DNA of 64,000 nucleotides, from positions 386,001-450,000 of the forward strand of contig JAODUP010000159.1 in assembly GCA_025642065.1 (NCBI GenBank), read 5' to 3'. Under the pieces are notes generated by a model. It worked only from the letters and a program-made list of their open reading frames with translations. It did not search any database and was not told the DNA's origin. The position numbers were made by a program, and so were the translations under genes. The first letter of the stretch is position 1; the number at the start of each line of letters is the position of its first letter. Source of the DNA: Paralvinella palmiformis (Eukaryota; Annelida; Polychaeta; Terebellida; Alvinellidae). Below are positions 1 to 12,129 of this stretch, piece by piece.

Positions 1-1171
1 CTATATATATATTTACACACACACACACACATTCCACCTTCTTGCTTCAGAACAGTTTAATGCTTAATAGATTAGTCAGAAACAACTAAGTTATCAATAA
101 TTACACATTTATATTAGCTGATATTGAAATGGAGTATTATTGCCTGCATTGAAGTCCACGGCCATTAATATGTTAACTGTCCCACGTCATTCGACTGGGA
201 ATAAACTGCTCCCAGGCCAAATTGTAGTAATCTTCAAAACTGTCGTGACATCGATAAGGAAGGCACAAATTAAACAGGCAATATTTGCTCGTGTTTGCTT
301 ATAGGATTGTGCCCAGAACTGAAATGTGAGTTCGTCATAGCGTTTCACAATAATACCATAATCACTATCCATGGTACTATCTCCCTAATTAGTTATCCTA
401 ATGTGGCATATGCTGAAGAACCTTACCGAAAGGAGTCCGCTAGATGGCGCTGCTAGATGGTGCTGCTAGACAACTAGGTTATCGTAATCCAATCTCAAGC
501 TCACGAAGAGTACACCAAGTTGTTTTTAGCGGTGGGATTAATTCTTCCAAGTTATGACATATACACACAACAAATAGCTTACTAATATATCCTGAGCACT
601 TAGACTAAAGGAATAGAATTCCTAAAATGACTAATTAAATTATAGGAATACATGGAAATATTTCAAAATAAGTAGAATGCTACAAGTCCATGACAAGAGT
701 TAGATTAGAACATCATGTTTTCGGATGTTTTCTGTTATCTTTGATTTAGAATGTGAAGTTTTACGGTTTTCAGCCATTATTCTGTGATGGAAAGAACTAC
801 CATTGTTTAACAGCAAGATAAATTTAGGTTTTTAATTTTTACTACGTCGCGAAACCCGTGAATAATAAAGCCCTTTATAAATAATTCTATGATAAATCTC
901 TTTCCACTTCGATGCTTTGGTTTTCAAGTGCTTTCAACAAATCAATCAGTTAATTCTTTTGTTAAAGGAATATAACAATATGACACTAATAGGAAAGATG
1001 GATAAATTTATACAAGTAAAAATACTTCACGTTAAGTAAAATGATAAAACCCCATCAGCGTATACTTTTCTGTAATTTTCTGTTATTCAATATCTATTAA
1101 TATATATTTTTAATGTTTACATACTTTCAATTATCATTCAGGAATATTTGACAGCAAGTTAATTAAATTTA

Positions 1172-1174
<3 letters not shown>
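1..1174. other. Intergenic, one weak ORF
   Basis: AT-rich sequence starting with a short (TA)n/(CA)n tract. The only coding hint is a 61-codon minus-strand ORF, listed separately. No RNA gene or recognisable repeat seen. Confidence 0.5.
187..372 (-). CDS. Possible short ORF or first exon, unknown protein
   Basis: A 61-aa minus-strand ORF whose start sits in a good Kozak context (ACCATGG). The first half has a plausible soluble composition (DYGIIVKRYDELTFQFW) and residues about 29-47 (ANIACLICAFLIDVTTVL) are hydrophobic enough for one membrane segment. I do not recognise the family. No clear donor site was found inside it, so it would either be a complete short protein or a chance ORF. If it is a first exon the rest lies left of the window. 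Confidence 0.2.
   Translation of the reverse strand: MDSDYGIIVKRYDELTFQFWAQSYKQTRANIACLICAFLIDVTTVLKITTIWPGSSLFPVE

Positions 1175-1243
<69 letters not shown>
1175..1243. repeat. (GT)n microsatellite
   Basis: About 34 uninterrupted GT dinucleotides. It also creates a His-Thr shadow ORF on the other strand that should be ignored. Confidence 0.95.
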
Positions 1244-1244
<1 letters not shown>

Positions 1245-1494
1245 ATGTTGCGAACGTGGCCGAATATTAATTAAGACGTTTACAATTGTTCTAGAATAAA
1301 TATTTTTCTTGCACGATATCTTAGATTTCAATGTTTTCAATCGATCAGCTAGTTAATTATCTTATAAATGATCAGAATCACTTTTTTTTGTTATACAGAA
1401 GGACTCGGTCGACGGATTAGTTCCAAGATATCCCAACTATTAAGTCGGAGTAGGCGTATCCTGATGACAGTGATGGCGGGAAATTAATTGCCAC

Positions 1495-1668
1495 GCGCCT
1501 CCGTGATCTAACTGGTAGCGCTCTGGACCACGTATCACTAACATCTGAGTTCGAATCTCGGCCTGGGCATATCTGAAGGGTGTTTCATCTTTGACTTCGC
1601 TTCATTACCTTTGGAGGTCGCTCGGTCCATTTAGCCTACCGTGTGCACAAAAGTGGCCGTAAAACAGC

Positions 1669-1702
<34 letters not shown>
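1495..1702 (+). mobile_element. tRNA-derived SINE, family 1 (full length)
   Basis: The head looks like a tRNA gene with internal pol III boxes: A box around TCTAACTGGTAGCG and B box GAGTTCGAATCTC. The body reads through ATCTGAAGGGTGTTTCATC and CATTTAGCCTACCGTGTGC, and the element ends in an (ATC)n tail at about 1672-1702. The same consensus recurs about twelve times in this window on both strands, so this is the best reference copy. Confidence 0.9.
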
Positions 1703-1703
<1 letters not shown>

Positions 1704-2640
1704 CACCCTGAGCGGTTTAGACATAACATTCATTGGACGGTTCACACCCAAATTGTTAAATATAAATTAGATGAATATGTCAATGTTAAAGTTCATCTGA
1801 TTATATTATATATACATTTTATATACATTTTTTTTACATCGTGATAATAAAAACAATTCGCATAAAAACATGTCCACTGGTAAATATAACCAATTCCTAT
1901 AAAATTATAAGTTTTAAGTATATGTTTGGGTGTCAAAAATCCTGAATTGCACAAACATCCTATATTAACTATTAGTCTTATAAATATAAGAAAACTTTCA
2001 GAAACACGTCATCATGTAGCATTTAAAAAATCTAATTTTACTTTTGGTATGAAATATCTATAATTATAATTAGATGTACTTTATTGATAACATTTTCGTT
2101 TGATTTCACCTTTATTTGAATAGTAATACTAATAGTTCAGTTTCTGAAGTTGGAAGACAATAATATGCATTTTCTCCCTAAAAATATATTTTATTTCAAA
2201 CATACAAAAATAAAAAAAATTCGGGCTATGAAATGTCTGAAGATTATGTTATGACAATACAATATAAGTAAATATAAACTACATTAATAAAATAACCAAA
2301 TAATTAAAAATAATAATAATTTGTATGTGAAATGCCATCACAACTTTGCTGCACTATTCCGTGATATATATGTGATGTAGGCAATATATGCGAGAGGAAG
2401 CAACCAATAGAGTAAATTACTAAGTTTTTAGCCTAATTTTTTCAAATGTAAATATCAAATGTCAGTTCAAAGTGACTATAATAATATTCATTATCGAATT
2501 ATGTGACACAATGTGTGTGCGTACATGCGTGCGTGAAAAACAATATTGTTATTTTATTAAAACTTTGAACGAGAAACATCGTCATAACGTATCATATAAT
2601 GTGTTGCGTTAAGTAAACCGGAAGTAATGGCCTTGATCCG
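1703..2640. other. Intergenic spacer upstream of OSTC
   Basis: AT-rich spacer with no open frame, repeat family or RNA gene that I can support. It should hold the OSTC promoter and 5' UTR, but no TATA box or initiator stands out. Confidence 0.5.
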
Positions 2641-2675
2641 GGTATTTTCGCCACATAGGCAATATTCTGAAGAAG

Positions 2676-5600
2676 ATGGAGTCTGTGTATAAGTTACCGT
2701 ATACCGTGTTACTTTGTCCAAATATTAAACTGAAGAAACCATCATGGGTCAGACAGCCGTCTGCTATGGTTATGTTTGCTGCAGTATTAACATCATATTT
2801 CCTTGTTACTGGAGGTAAACCAAATATCTGCCTATTATTACTTGTGTTAGCTATAGTTTTGAGCGATAATATAGGTGACACATAATTTTAAATGCATCTA
2901 TCTGTATTAACAACAAAGTTACAAGCATTTTAATATGACTAATTAAGCGTTTTTGGGCGTCCGTAAATTAACATTAAAACAACTTATAATGTGATTTTTT
3001 AATTGCTGAACTAGTGTGAGTGTATGTCAAGATTTAATTAATACCCTGTTCTATTTTTTCTGTATATCTGACATTTTGTCACTTAATGACAATTTGACTC
3101 TGAAAGTAAGCCTAGAAAAACAGTGACAAGAGCCTGAAGAGGGCATAGTTATAACTATAAGCTGCCAAGAAACCATAACAAAACCCGGCTGAGACAACAC
3201 TACTTTAGGAAAAGTATAACATGTTCTTGGAACAGCATGCCTGATAAAATATTGAAGGCTCCTAGTAGACTTGATAAACACTACAGGGATCAGGATCTGA
3301 TTTTTTATTATGAGGCAGCTCTGAAATTGGGTCACAAAGCTAATTATGAACTAACAGCCCTAAATTTCTGCTAAAACCAGGACACACAGGACTAACAGAC
3401 TACGTCCAGTATCTACCTAAGTAATAGATATAGTTACTAGCCCAGTAGAGGAGAAACTTGAGTTGCAGGTGACTTTTCAAACATACACCAAGTTTTTTTT
3501 CATGTATGCTGCAAGGGAAACCATTGTGCTAATACCTAGTTATAGTTAGTATTTCTTAGTGTATTTTGATTTGTTGTTGTTTCAAAAATATATAGGAGAA
3601 GTGGGGAGGTTCGACCAGGTGTGGGGAGAATCGACCACAACATTAAAACCCTATGATTTATTTATTACACATAATAGTTTTAGGCTGGAACATAATATAT
3701 CACTGAATAATTGTTTTGTGTTTACTTTGAAGCAATTTGCAACAATACACCACCAAAAACAATTAGCAACTGAGAGTGGTCATATGATAATTCAAACTTT
3801 TGTCAATAGGTGTCAATATTTCAAAAGTCTACACTCTGTGTAACGGTATATGTGTGTGGTTGATCCACCCCGCATTGTGTGTGTTTGGCTGTGCCCAATG
3901 GTCGACAGCCAGGGGTTTCTACCCCAAATTCAACGAGACAGCCCTGCACTGTGGTAGAACTTCCACTGCAGCCACTTTGCTTATATAAATAACCTTTAAG
4001 ACATTGAATTGGGTCACCAATCATGTGATCAATGCCTTATTAGTAACAGTAAAAATTGAGGGACCACTAGAAAATGTAATTCTTGCCGATTTTCTGTATT
4101 GCATATACTAAGATCAAAACCATTGAAGTGTAAGGTGGTCGAACTGCCCCACTTTTCCCCTAAATTAATCAAGTTATTTTAGGTTAGTAGCTACAGGGGA
4201 AAAACTCAGCACTAAACTTCCACGTCTTTTTATTTAAAAATTTGTCATGAGTGTTTTTAATGTTAGTATAGTGCATGGTATAAGTAATGCTTCAAGCAGC
4301 TTCCTTTTCAGCATTCTGTATGTGTTTGCATTTATTAAAATGATGTATTTTGAATGTCGAAATAAACAATTTGAAGGAAAAACAAACAAGGTTAGCCACA
4401 GGCAGGTCAACAGGAAAAAAAGAATAAAAGTCAATTTCATTTCCCGGTACAGTTTCAGGTGTGGTCAGTGGGTTTGTAAAAGAAGTATTCAGAATACATT
4501 GGCCTTACACACTCAAACAAACCACCCAATCACAACCCTTATCTATTGTGTGACCCCACCCACTAAATAAGTTATCAAAACTTCATTAATTCATATGATG
4601 TTTTCATTACAAAAGCAGATACACTTACAAATACATTTTCACGAATGTTTATTTGCACTCGTGCACCTATGAACATTCATTTATTGTTCCATATATTGTG
4701 CTGCCTTCATCTGAAAACAGTGCTGTTACTTTTTGCAGAAAGATTTTATTTCCTAAACAAACACTTGCATAAGATATATACAGGCTGTGGGCCCCAACAT
4801 CTGTGTTATAGTGGATTCATACTGTGTGTATATATATATATCACTTGTTAGAGAAATGGTTGAATAAAACACTTTATCAACCAGAGATCAGGTACTGCTA
4901 AATATAGTAGACATCATGTTATATCTTACTTACTAATTCCTTTATTATCACTTGACAGTATGCGTTATTATTGTCATCAGAAAATTTATTATTTTGTCTC
5001 AGTTTACTAAGATGATTGATGATGGTTTCTATTTCTGTTTAATGATAATATTAATTACTGGTCATTTTAGGTGTTATATATGATGTGATTGTCGAGCCAC
5101 CTAGTATAGGATCTACTACTGATGAAAAGGGAAACTCTAAACCAGTAAGAATCATATTACAACATACAGGATGTTGTATTGTTATGTGATGTGTTCAACT
5201 TCAAATGTTGAATACTCAAAATGGTTATCATTATGCTTATATGTAATATTAAATCATAATAACATTGTATTTTACCACCAACTCTGTTGTTTATTAGACA
5301 GCTTCAATCAGCTGATTTTTTCTTTTATCTCGTAGGTTGCCTTCATGCCATACCGTGTTAATGGTCAGTATATAATGGAAGGTCTAGCATCCAGCTTCCT
5401 GTTTACACTGGGAGGTTTGGGATTCGTAATCCTAGACCAGACCAATAAACCATCAACACCGAGACTGAACAGAATACTCTTATTGTCTGTTGGCTTTATT
5501 AGTATTCTAATTTCATTTTTCATGTGTCGGGTCTTTATGAGAATGAAGTTGCCGTAAGTTTATTTTCTTGTCATGATATTCGTGTTGCTGTTATCACGAT

Positions 5601-5882
5601 ATATATATATATATATTGATTGTGATAAAGATATCTTTAATCGTAGCGTATAACATTTACAGAACAAAACTAACAACACATTTAGGTAATTATTATATGT
5701 GGTAATGTACAAGGAACCATAACTTCACCTTCTAACAATATTAGATTAATTTATTTTTAAGTAATTTTTAATTTTGTTTATATAAGAATAATATTTTGCA
5801 TATGTTAATTGTCAAAGCCAATTTTTATTATGTTAATCTATAGTGAGTCTTGTTTATTTTCAGTGGCTACCTTTCTGGTTAG
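2676..5882 (+). CDS. OSTC: Oligosaccharyltransferase complex subunit OSTC
   Basis: Non-catalytic subunit (DC2/OSTC family) of the STT3A oligosaccharyltransferase in the ER membrane; in animals it helps dock the complex to the translocon for co-translational N-glycosylation. Exons: 2676-2814, 5071-5144, 5336-5553 and 5864-5882 (stop included), all with GT-AG introns and matching phases, giving 149 aa, the length I recall for the human protein. The N-terminus [16 protein letters not shown], the loop [20 protein letters not shown], the block [18 protein letters not shown] and the C-terminus RMKLPGYLSG are family hallmarks. Three hydrophobic segments lie at about residues 31-46, 82-102 and 115-135. 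Intron 1 (2.2 kb) has collected several DNA transposon pieces. A clean AATAAA lies 300 bp past the stop. Identification is firm; only the UTR limits are unknown. Confidence 0.96.
3595..4160. mobile_element. MITE with GGGG-type TIRs and TA target duplication
   Basis: A 566-bp element in OSTC intron 1. The left end reads GGAGAAGTGGGGAGGTTCGACC and the right end, reverse-complemented, GGGGAAAAGTGGGGCAGTTCGACC, an imperfect terminal inverted repeat. It is flanked by TA on both sides (3593-3594 and 4161-4162). The left end carries a second GGGGAGAATCGACC motif 14 bases on. TA duplication and GGGG ends suggest the Tc1/mariner-pogo group; it encodes nothing intact, so it is non-autonomous. Confidence 0.75.
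4237..4504 (+). mobile_element. Harbinger-like MITE, right-hand fragment
   Basis: Matches the right half of the complete element at 34996-35490 (shared TTAAAATGATGTATTTTGAATG and the terminal GTATTCAGAATACATTGGCC). It is followed by TTA, fitting a 3-bp TWA target duplication. The left terminus is missing. Confidence 0.7.
4775..4824 (-). mobile_element. Solo end of a pogo-like element
   Basis: Inverted match to the left terminus of the element at 37638-38762: CCCCAACATCTGTGTTATAG is shared with that end read in reverse. Only the terminal 40-50 bp are visible in this intron. Confidence 0.5.
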
Positions 5883-6182
5883 ATAATTTGACATCTGGCA
5901 GCAAAAACATCGCCTTCACTCAGTGTGTGTATGTGTGTGTATTTGTTAATGGATCAATCAAAGGAGAATAATTTTATTAAATAGATTATGTACTCATTGT
6001 TTCTGAGGACTGTAACAATTGATTAATCAAAACTGTAATCTTCTCTTCTGTAGGCTGTCCATAATGTAATAATTTCAGACATATAAATATCATCATTTAA
6101 GATATGTTTGTTAGTGACATTGTTTCATCACAGATTGATTATTGTTATTTGTGATCCAAACTGAATGTAGAGTCCTAAGTGG

Positions 6183-6188
6183 AATAAA
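6183..6188 (+). terminator. OSTC polyadenylation signal
   Basis: AATAAA about 300 bp after the OSTC stop codon; the only canonical signal in the first part of the 3' flank, so the mRNA probably ends near 6205. Confidence 0.6.
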
Positions 6189-6413
6189 ATATTTTATTTA
6201 ATGACCGCAGTATTTTGTGTCTATGTCGTGAGAACTTCAGCAGTCATCTATGATGAATATTTTACCGAGGTTGGTTTATTTATTAATTGTGAACTGAAAC
6301 TAACACAGACAAATGTTGATGAATTTAAATGGTTTATTTCTCTTCCTTTAATCCAATTCCTATAATGATTGACTTTAGTATACCAACACCGATTTTTTAA
6401 ACATTATATAATA

Positions 6414-6672
6414 ATTGCCGAAATGGCTGGTTTTTTTAACGTGGAGGGAGACACACATGGTCTGTAATTTATAGCTTCTACATGGAGAGTAATTCTAAAT
6501 AAATTAAGAATAGATGGCATGTTCGGTGGAGAAAACTTTCCCAGTTGCCTGCTTGGATGAAAAACTCCTACTGTAGTGCCACGGCCGAGATGCAAACCTG
6601 AGATCTCCCGCACAGAATGACCACAGCCATGGGTAAATAGTCTCGTGCTCTACCCATGAGGCCAAAGAGGCT
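6414..6672 (-). mobile_element. tRNA-derived SINE, family 3
   Basis: Read on the minus strand the head is tRNA-like (GCCTCATGGGTAGAGCACGA for box A, CAGGTTTGCATCTCGG for box B), followed by a body containing AACTGGGAAAGTTTTCTCC. A diverged relative of the body occurs at 46815-46935. No clear target duplication found. Confidence 0.65.
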
Positions 6673-6894
6673 TTATAAAAGAGTTCATCTTGTTATATAC
6701 TTTTGAGAAATATTACACTTCCTTTTCCCTAAGGCTCTTGTTTTGGTGGTATAGAACTACACATCAGTATAACTGTAAACAATTTATATCGTGCTTTAGA
6801 ACTTAAATTATTCACACCAGTTCTTGGCATATTCTAAAATTATCTTAATAAACATGTGATATGCTAAATAAATCCGAATATATGTTAGAATGGT

Positions 6895-7312
6895 TTTGTT
6901 CTGCATAGCTGAGATATAATTTGGCTATCTTTATGTTATGACGGATATAATTTTGTTCTCTATGTGATAGTACTGTGGGATAATTTGTTCTCCATGAGAT
7001 GTGCAGATATAATTTTTTACTCTGTGTATTATTACTAAGGGGTAATTTGTTCTCCATGAGATGGTGTGCTTGAGGGATAATGTTGCTCTCTGTGTGTTGC
7101 AATTGAGCGATAATTTTGTTCCATGTGTGTTGTTAATCACTGGTAATCCGTTATCCATGAAATGATGTACCCGAAGAGTAATTTTGTTTCCTATGGGTTC
7201 TGATTGAGGGATGATATTTTCCTCAATATGATGGTGTCACTCGGAGAGGATTTTATCATCTCTCTGATGGTGGGTCACTGATATAATTGTGTTCACTCTA
7301 TAATGATGAAAT
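6895..7312. repeat. Diverged tandem repeat, period about 33-35 bp
   Basis: Around a dozen degenerate units, each built on GATAATTTGTTCTCCATGAG followed by a variable 12-15 bp. The drift between units indicates an old array. Short minus-strand ORFs here are artefacts of the repeat. Confidence 0.75.
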
Positions 7313-8206
7313 TGATTTATCATGAATTTGACATCTGAGCATCCCATTACATGTAAGATATGTGGTAATCAAGCTAAAAGTAATTCCAAAAAATGTTACC
7401 TGCAGTAGAAAGTATCATACTTTTCTTCAGACAACTGTCATGGTCGACATACAAGATAAGATGACTGCTGAGACTGATAAAAGCTGTTAGGTATATTCAG
7501 TGATGACTGATGTACATTTTACGGTCATACACCAATCGAATTTGTGAAATTTATTAACTAGGCTGCTATGTTCCGTTACTTTACACACGTCTAACACTTG
7601 GTTCCATTATGATCCATTTTTAGCAAGCATTTGTCAAATAAATTTAAATATAACATGGTAGATATATAACAAACAAACGTGATAAATCCTGTTTCAAAGC
7701 TTTCGGACAATATCATATTCTAAGCATGTGGTCAAACAAAACTTGTGTTTGTGTGTATCTAGGTCAGAAGTTGACTTTCAAGAATATTTTAAGACAATAA
7801 CAGCCATGACTCTGATGAGAGTTACAAAATCAGTTAATATTAACAAATTATAGCTGATTAAAGACAAAGAAGTTATTCACACATGAACAAATGTTATATT
7901 TAATATAATCATATGTCTTTATAGTAGCTAGTTTGTATAGCACACGTTACCTTTGTTTAGATTGGTGACGTCGTAGGATTTTTATATAATATCCCTGACT
8001 GAAAATGACAATTCAGCAAGTACCCAACTTGAATAGAGCTGAAGTCGGACTTTTTGGCTCCACATACAGTCGGTCACTTTCGCCAGATCTAATCATCCAC
8101 AGTTGATTGGCGTCGACCTATGTTGGCTGTCTCTCGTAAATTCATCATTGATACGTCGTGTAAAGATCTAATGTACGTCGAACGATGTCTTACCAAAAGA
8201 CTAAAA
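7313..8206. other. Spacer between repeat array and FkbM gene
   Basis: No coding or repeat structure that I can support. It should contain the 3' UTR of the minus-strand methyltransferase gene. Confidence 0.4.
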
Positions 8207-9166
8207 TCAAACATCGCCACCAGTGACGTCATGCAACCATATGACGTCGTCCGGCCACTGACGCCAATTATTGTCGTTCAGAGCCGCTCCAGAAATATCA
8301 CGTGGTGCGTATCGTCGGTTCCTGAAGAATTCCAACATGCCCTCTATCAGCCTAATATCGCGTGATCGCGGATTATGCGTGCGCGTCATGAACAAGATCT
8401 CCCTCATTTCCATGATGACGTAATGGATCTTGATGACGTCAAACAGGCGGCCAGCCCGAGCGAAAGCCTTGTGTTCGTATCCCTGTATATCAATCTTCAT
8501 GATAGCGTCACTGAACGGGCAGAAAGTTATAATATCGTCCATTGCAATCATATTGACCGGATCTCTCATAATCCAGCCAATCCTGGCCTCGCTCACTCTG
8601 GTGTCACCTTGATTGTCCTTGCTACGGATGACGTTGACCGGGCCTCGTTTGTCGCCTACAGCATTAAGTAGAGTGGTCACGTGGTCGGGATCCAGTCCGT
8701 TGGCTAGGACGCTCGCCCGTAACCTGGACAGACTTCTGATGTTGGGATCGACGGCCACAGTTCGATGTCCCATGGCTAATGACAGTAACGAGTACAGACC
8801 GATATTAGCGCCGATATCGATGACACCGATCCGGGGTCTATCAGTCAGCCATTTTTGGAATGTTTCCACGATTGTCAGTTCCCAAGTACCGGACATTTTT
8901 AGGTTGTACGATATCCTGATGTCTTCATCTATTGGATAGATGCATAGAACGATAGGTGGCTTATACCTGGTTGGTATACAGTCGTATTTATGGCTGATGT
9001 TTCTGTTTAGATTGTACACCTTACAGCCAGGACAGCTGTATGGCAACTCGTTGTTTACGTGTTGATACAATAAACTCGTCAAACAAAATGTCACAATTAA
9101 GAGTAATATTATCCTGGTACGCTGGCGACACCGTACAAAATAGAAATAGGCATTTGACAACATCAT
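8207..9166 (-). CDS. FkbM-type SAM-dependent methyltransferase, membrane-anchored
   Basis: A 319-aa open frame with no intron. Residues 19-36 (IILLLIVTFCLTSLLYQ) form one membrane anchor after a basic cytosolic tail, implying a type II, probably Golgi, enzyme. The catalytic domain runs from about 90 to the end: motif I VIDIGANIGLYS (115-126) is the SAM-binding glycine loop, VAVDPN (138-142) carries the acidic SAM ribose ligand, and MKIDIQGYE (223-231) is the FkbM signature. A sequon (NIS) is at residue 56. FkbM proteins methylate hydroxyls, often on sugars; the substrate here cannot be told. A run of uninterrupted, GC-richer sequence among long-intron genes suggests a retroposed or family-expanded copy, but no frame damage is seen. 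The start was chosen because the anchor directly follows it; UTR introns are possible. Confidence 0.85.
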   Translation of the reverse strand: MMLSNAYFYFVRCRQRTRIILLLIVTFCLTSLLYQHVNNELPYSCPGCKVYNLNRNISHKYDCIPTRYKPPIVLCIYPIDEDIRISYNLKMSGTWELTIVETFQKWLTDRPRIGVIDIGANIGLYSLLSLAMGHRTVAVDPNIRSLSRLRASVLANGLDPDHVTTLLNAVGDKRGPVNVIRSKDNQGDTRVSEARIGWIMRDPVNMIAMDDIITFCPFSDAIMKIDIQGYEHKAFARAGRLFDVIKIHYVIMEMREILFMTRTHNPRSRDIRLIEGMLEFFRNRRYAPRDISGAALNDNNWRQWPDDVIWLHDVTGGDV

Positions 9167-9206
9167 CTTGATTCGCAGAGAGAAAAACAGTTGAATTATT
9201 GATCAT

Positions 9207-11404
9207 TTAGTGTTAAAAGCCGCTTACTTAGTTCTGCCTTTGCTGGGAATCTACTCGTTTTAAGTGATGCCATAAGGTTTTGATAATTATTAATTTGAAC
9301 AGGTTTTATGCCATAGGAAAGCTTTAGAATGATGTTATTGTGGCGAGTTGAACTGGAAATGGTAAAAATGGTTCATTTTGCAAGGTTCAAATCATAATTT
9401 GTTGTCGTTTTAATTAAATTTTTCCAGAAAAAAATTACTGTATTAGAATGGTCATCTTTAACAATTAGTTAACAGTCATTATGTCAACCCACACATAGTT
9501 TATTGACATGATTGATCGAGCTTCATCTGTCAAAACAATTTAATGGCGTCTCGGGCTTGTCGTAATGTGGTCAGAGCCTCAATTTAAGTCATCGTTGTTT
9601 GATTATGTCAGCTTCCAAAGTAAGTAACTGCTAACGAGTGGACGACTAATATTATATCCATCCGGAACGAAGCTTTCTGGGAGTAGCTGGATGGTTGTTC
9701 GGGATCACCAAGATGATCGTAAACGTGTACGAATGAAGACATCAGACCAAGAATACGGCATCCGATGAGGTGTTCAATCAAGTCATCGGATGAACAACTT
9801 CAAGGTGGAAGCATTCGGCGTGTCAATAAATAAAAGTACACTCACAAGTCACAGATCAGATTAGATAATGTTCAGTTGAGTTGTTTATAGTCTCTGGGCT
9901 TGTTACATCTGAGACTTAGGGCCGAGGAGCGACTTCATAGGGGGAAAAAACTTCCCCATCGGAACGTCTCCACGGAGCAATATAATAAACAAACTGAATC
10001 GTGCAGGATACCTCAACAAATACATGCTACAACAATTGAACAAATCCGACATCACGTGTTCCGATATCATGATGTGATTTAGTCGACTATAAATAAATTA
10101 TTACGATTTCCTTTGATTGCCTCCTCATTCAGCTAATCATTGTATGATATCACGCTGTCGCATCCATTATCCGAACTCGAGAGATTTACACGTATAGTCA
10201 ACGGCTTATATAGTCCGAATTGGTTAACATAAACTTGCCGATATTACTAAAGTTCTGGTAACTTAATACACCATATATACTGTGATATTGATAAATGTTA
10301 ATATTAAGAGAATGGTAGAGGATTTTAATTTCATTCAGTATTAAAGACCTCTGAGTCATAAAATTGTTTACCTACCCTTTGTACCTTCAATGTCTGATAT
10401 ATATATATGTATAGTACTAATGAGTAATGCCTTGATATAACTAGTTACACTTTGATATGATGTCAAGAGGGTTGAAATATTACGGAAGCAAAACAGAACC
10501 ATCGGATCAGAAACGTGATTCACGAAGTCATATATATAAGGGGATGTGTGTTTGTTCGCAAAGAAATAAGACAAACGGGTCTTAATCGGCGGTGAATATG
10601 ACTTGGTTGGGACTATGATGTTTATAGTCAGTAAAATTCGTTTTTTATTATTCTATAATCGGTTATAGTTTGTGGACCGAAAGTCCAAGTAGTTTATATA
10701 TATAACTAGACTGATGAATGAAAATGACACGCAGAGATTTTAAGCTTCCACCTGTAAATATCCGTAATTTATTCTGTTTGCAAATTTAGCTTTTGTAAAT
10801 TGCAAATAGCCAGTTCTGGCTAACGTATGTATACTATAGCTGTTAGACCTACTTATTAGTGATTATTTTAACTGACAAGATATATTAATTACTATATCCG
10901 ATTATTATAATCTTATAGTATATGATAAAGAGGCACATGCTAACTGTGGTAGCCAATTATAACTGACACCAAGTACTCTTAAGGATAGTTCCGATAACTC
11001 ACGGTAGTCTGTTAACTTCTGAACTTTAGTACATAATTGAATGACAACTGATCATCATCACAATATTATTGTATACAAGCATTAAAACCGCGCGAGCCTG
11101 AGTATTACTTCAGTCCATATAACTAATGGTTTAGAATAATAATAAACTGATTTGAATGAGTATACATATCCCAACCAATGAAATATTCACCGTCGTTTAA
11201 AGGTGACGGAAAAGAAATTTCACATTTCGAACTAAATCTAACGTAACAAACAATTGTTTTATTCCCTATCAGATGTCCTATGCCACGCTCAAAACTATTC
11301 TAACCACCAGCTATCATATTTCCACTAAAATGTTCCCCAAATCCTTAATTTACGAATTTTCACGAGCCATTGCTAATGTGTTCTACGCTCACTATGGGTT
11401 ATGG
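9207..11404. other. Intergenic, nothing recognised
   Basis: AT-rich sequence with short unconvincing ORFs only. No repeat family or RNA gene identified. Confidence 0.4.
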
Positions 11405-11590
11405 TGTGACGTCATCTTTGCCAAACAATACGTAGTGCCACAACTTGTTTATGGTCGTCTTGACCAGTTGGCAGACAAAATGTCAGATTCCGACGAATGA
11501 TTTGACATTTTCAGGGATATCAAACTCTACGTACAGCTTTGTACAAATCGCGAAGAAGGTCACATACAGTATTAATTGCAGATGCAGCAA

Positions 11591-11755
11591 GTGCCGTGAT
11601 CTGGCGGCAACGTGTTGGACCACAGATCACTACCCCCGACGTGGGCACATCTGAAGGGTGTTTCTTCTTTGACTTCACTTCATTACCTTTGTAGGTCGCT
11701 CGGCCCATTTAGTCTACCATGTGCACAAAAGTGACCATAAAACATCAATCATCAT
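11591..11755 (+). mobile_element. SINE family 1, diverged copy
   Basis: Recognisable through GTTGGACCACAGATCACTAC, ATCTGAAGGGTGTTTCTTC and CATTTAGTCTACCATGTGC, ending in ATCAATCATCAT. The B box is mutated away. Confidence 0.85.
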
Positions 11756-12129
11756 GGTCACGGACTATGATTAAGACAAATTAATAGTTATAAATTTTTT
11801 ATTTTACGCCAATTAGCCAATGGCATCATTACCAAAAAACGTATTTGCTTCAAAATATTTATCGATTTGCGTGATAATGTCACAGAGTGTTCATAAACAC
11901 ATACACAGTCAAGGATAACAATAAACCTATCACCAAATGCAGCATGATTAATTTATTGTCAAATAAATCTGTTAAATCTAACAATTAATGTATCCGCAAA
12001 GTTAATTTACCTTTATGAAAAGAACATATACATTCTGCTGTAATGAAAACCGGTAAAAATAGGAATGTATTCTACGCATAACATTAAAAGTTTTCAAATC
12101 AATGTCCATTTCTTGAGTGGGCAACAAAC

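Noticed and set aside
1134..1340. His-Thr repeat ORF
   Set aside because: Translation of the (GT)n microsatellite.
8375..8939. Plus-strand ORFs of 98 and 108 codons
   Set aside because: Antisense shadows of the FkbM methyltransferase gene.
11273..11500. 75-codon plus-strand ORF
   Set aside because: No recognisable domain, overlaps the left inverted repeat of the candidate transposon, and has no splice or promoter support.
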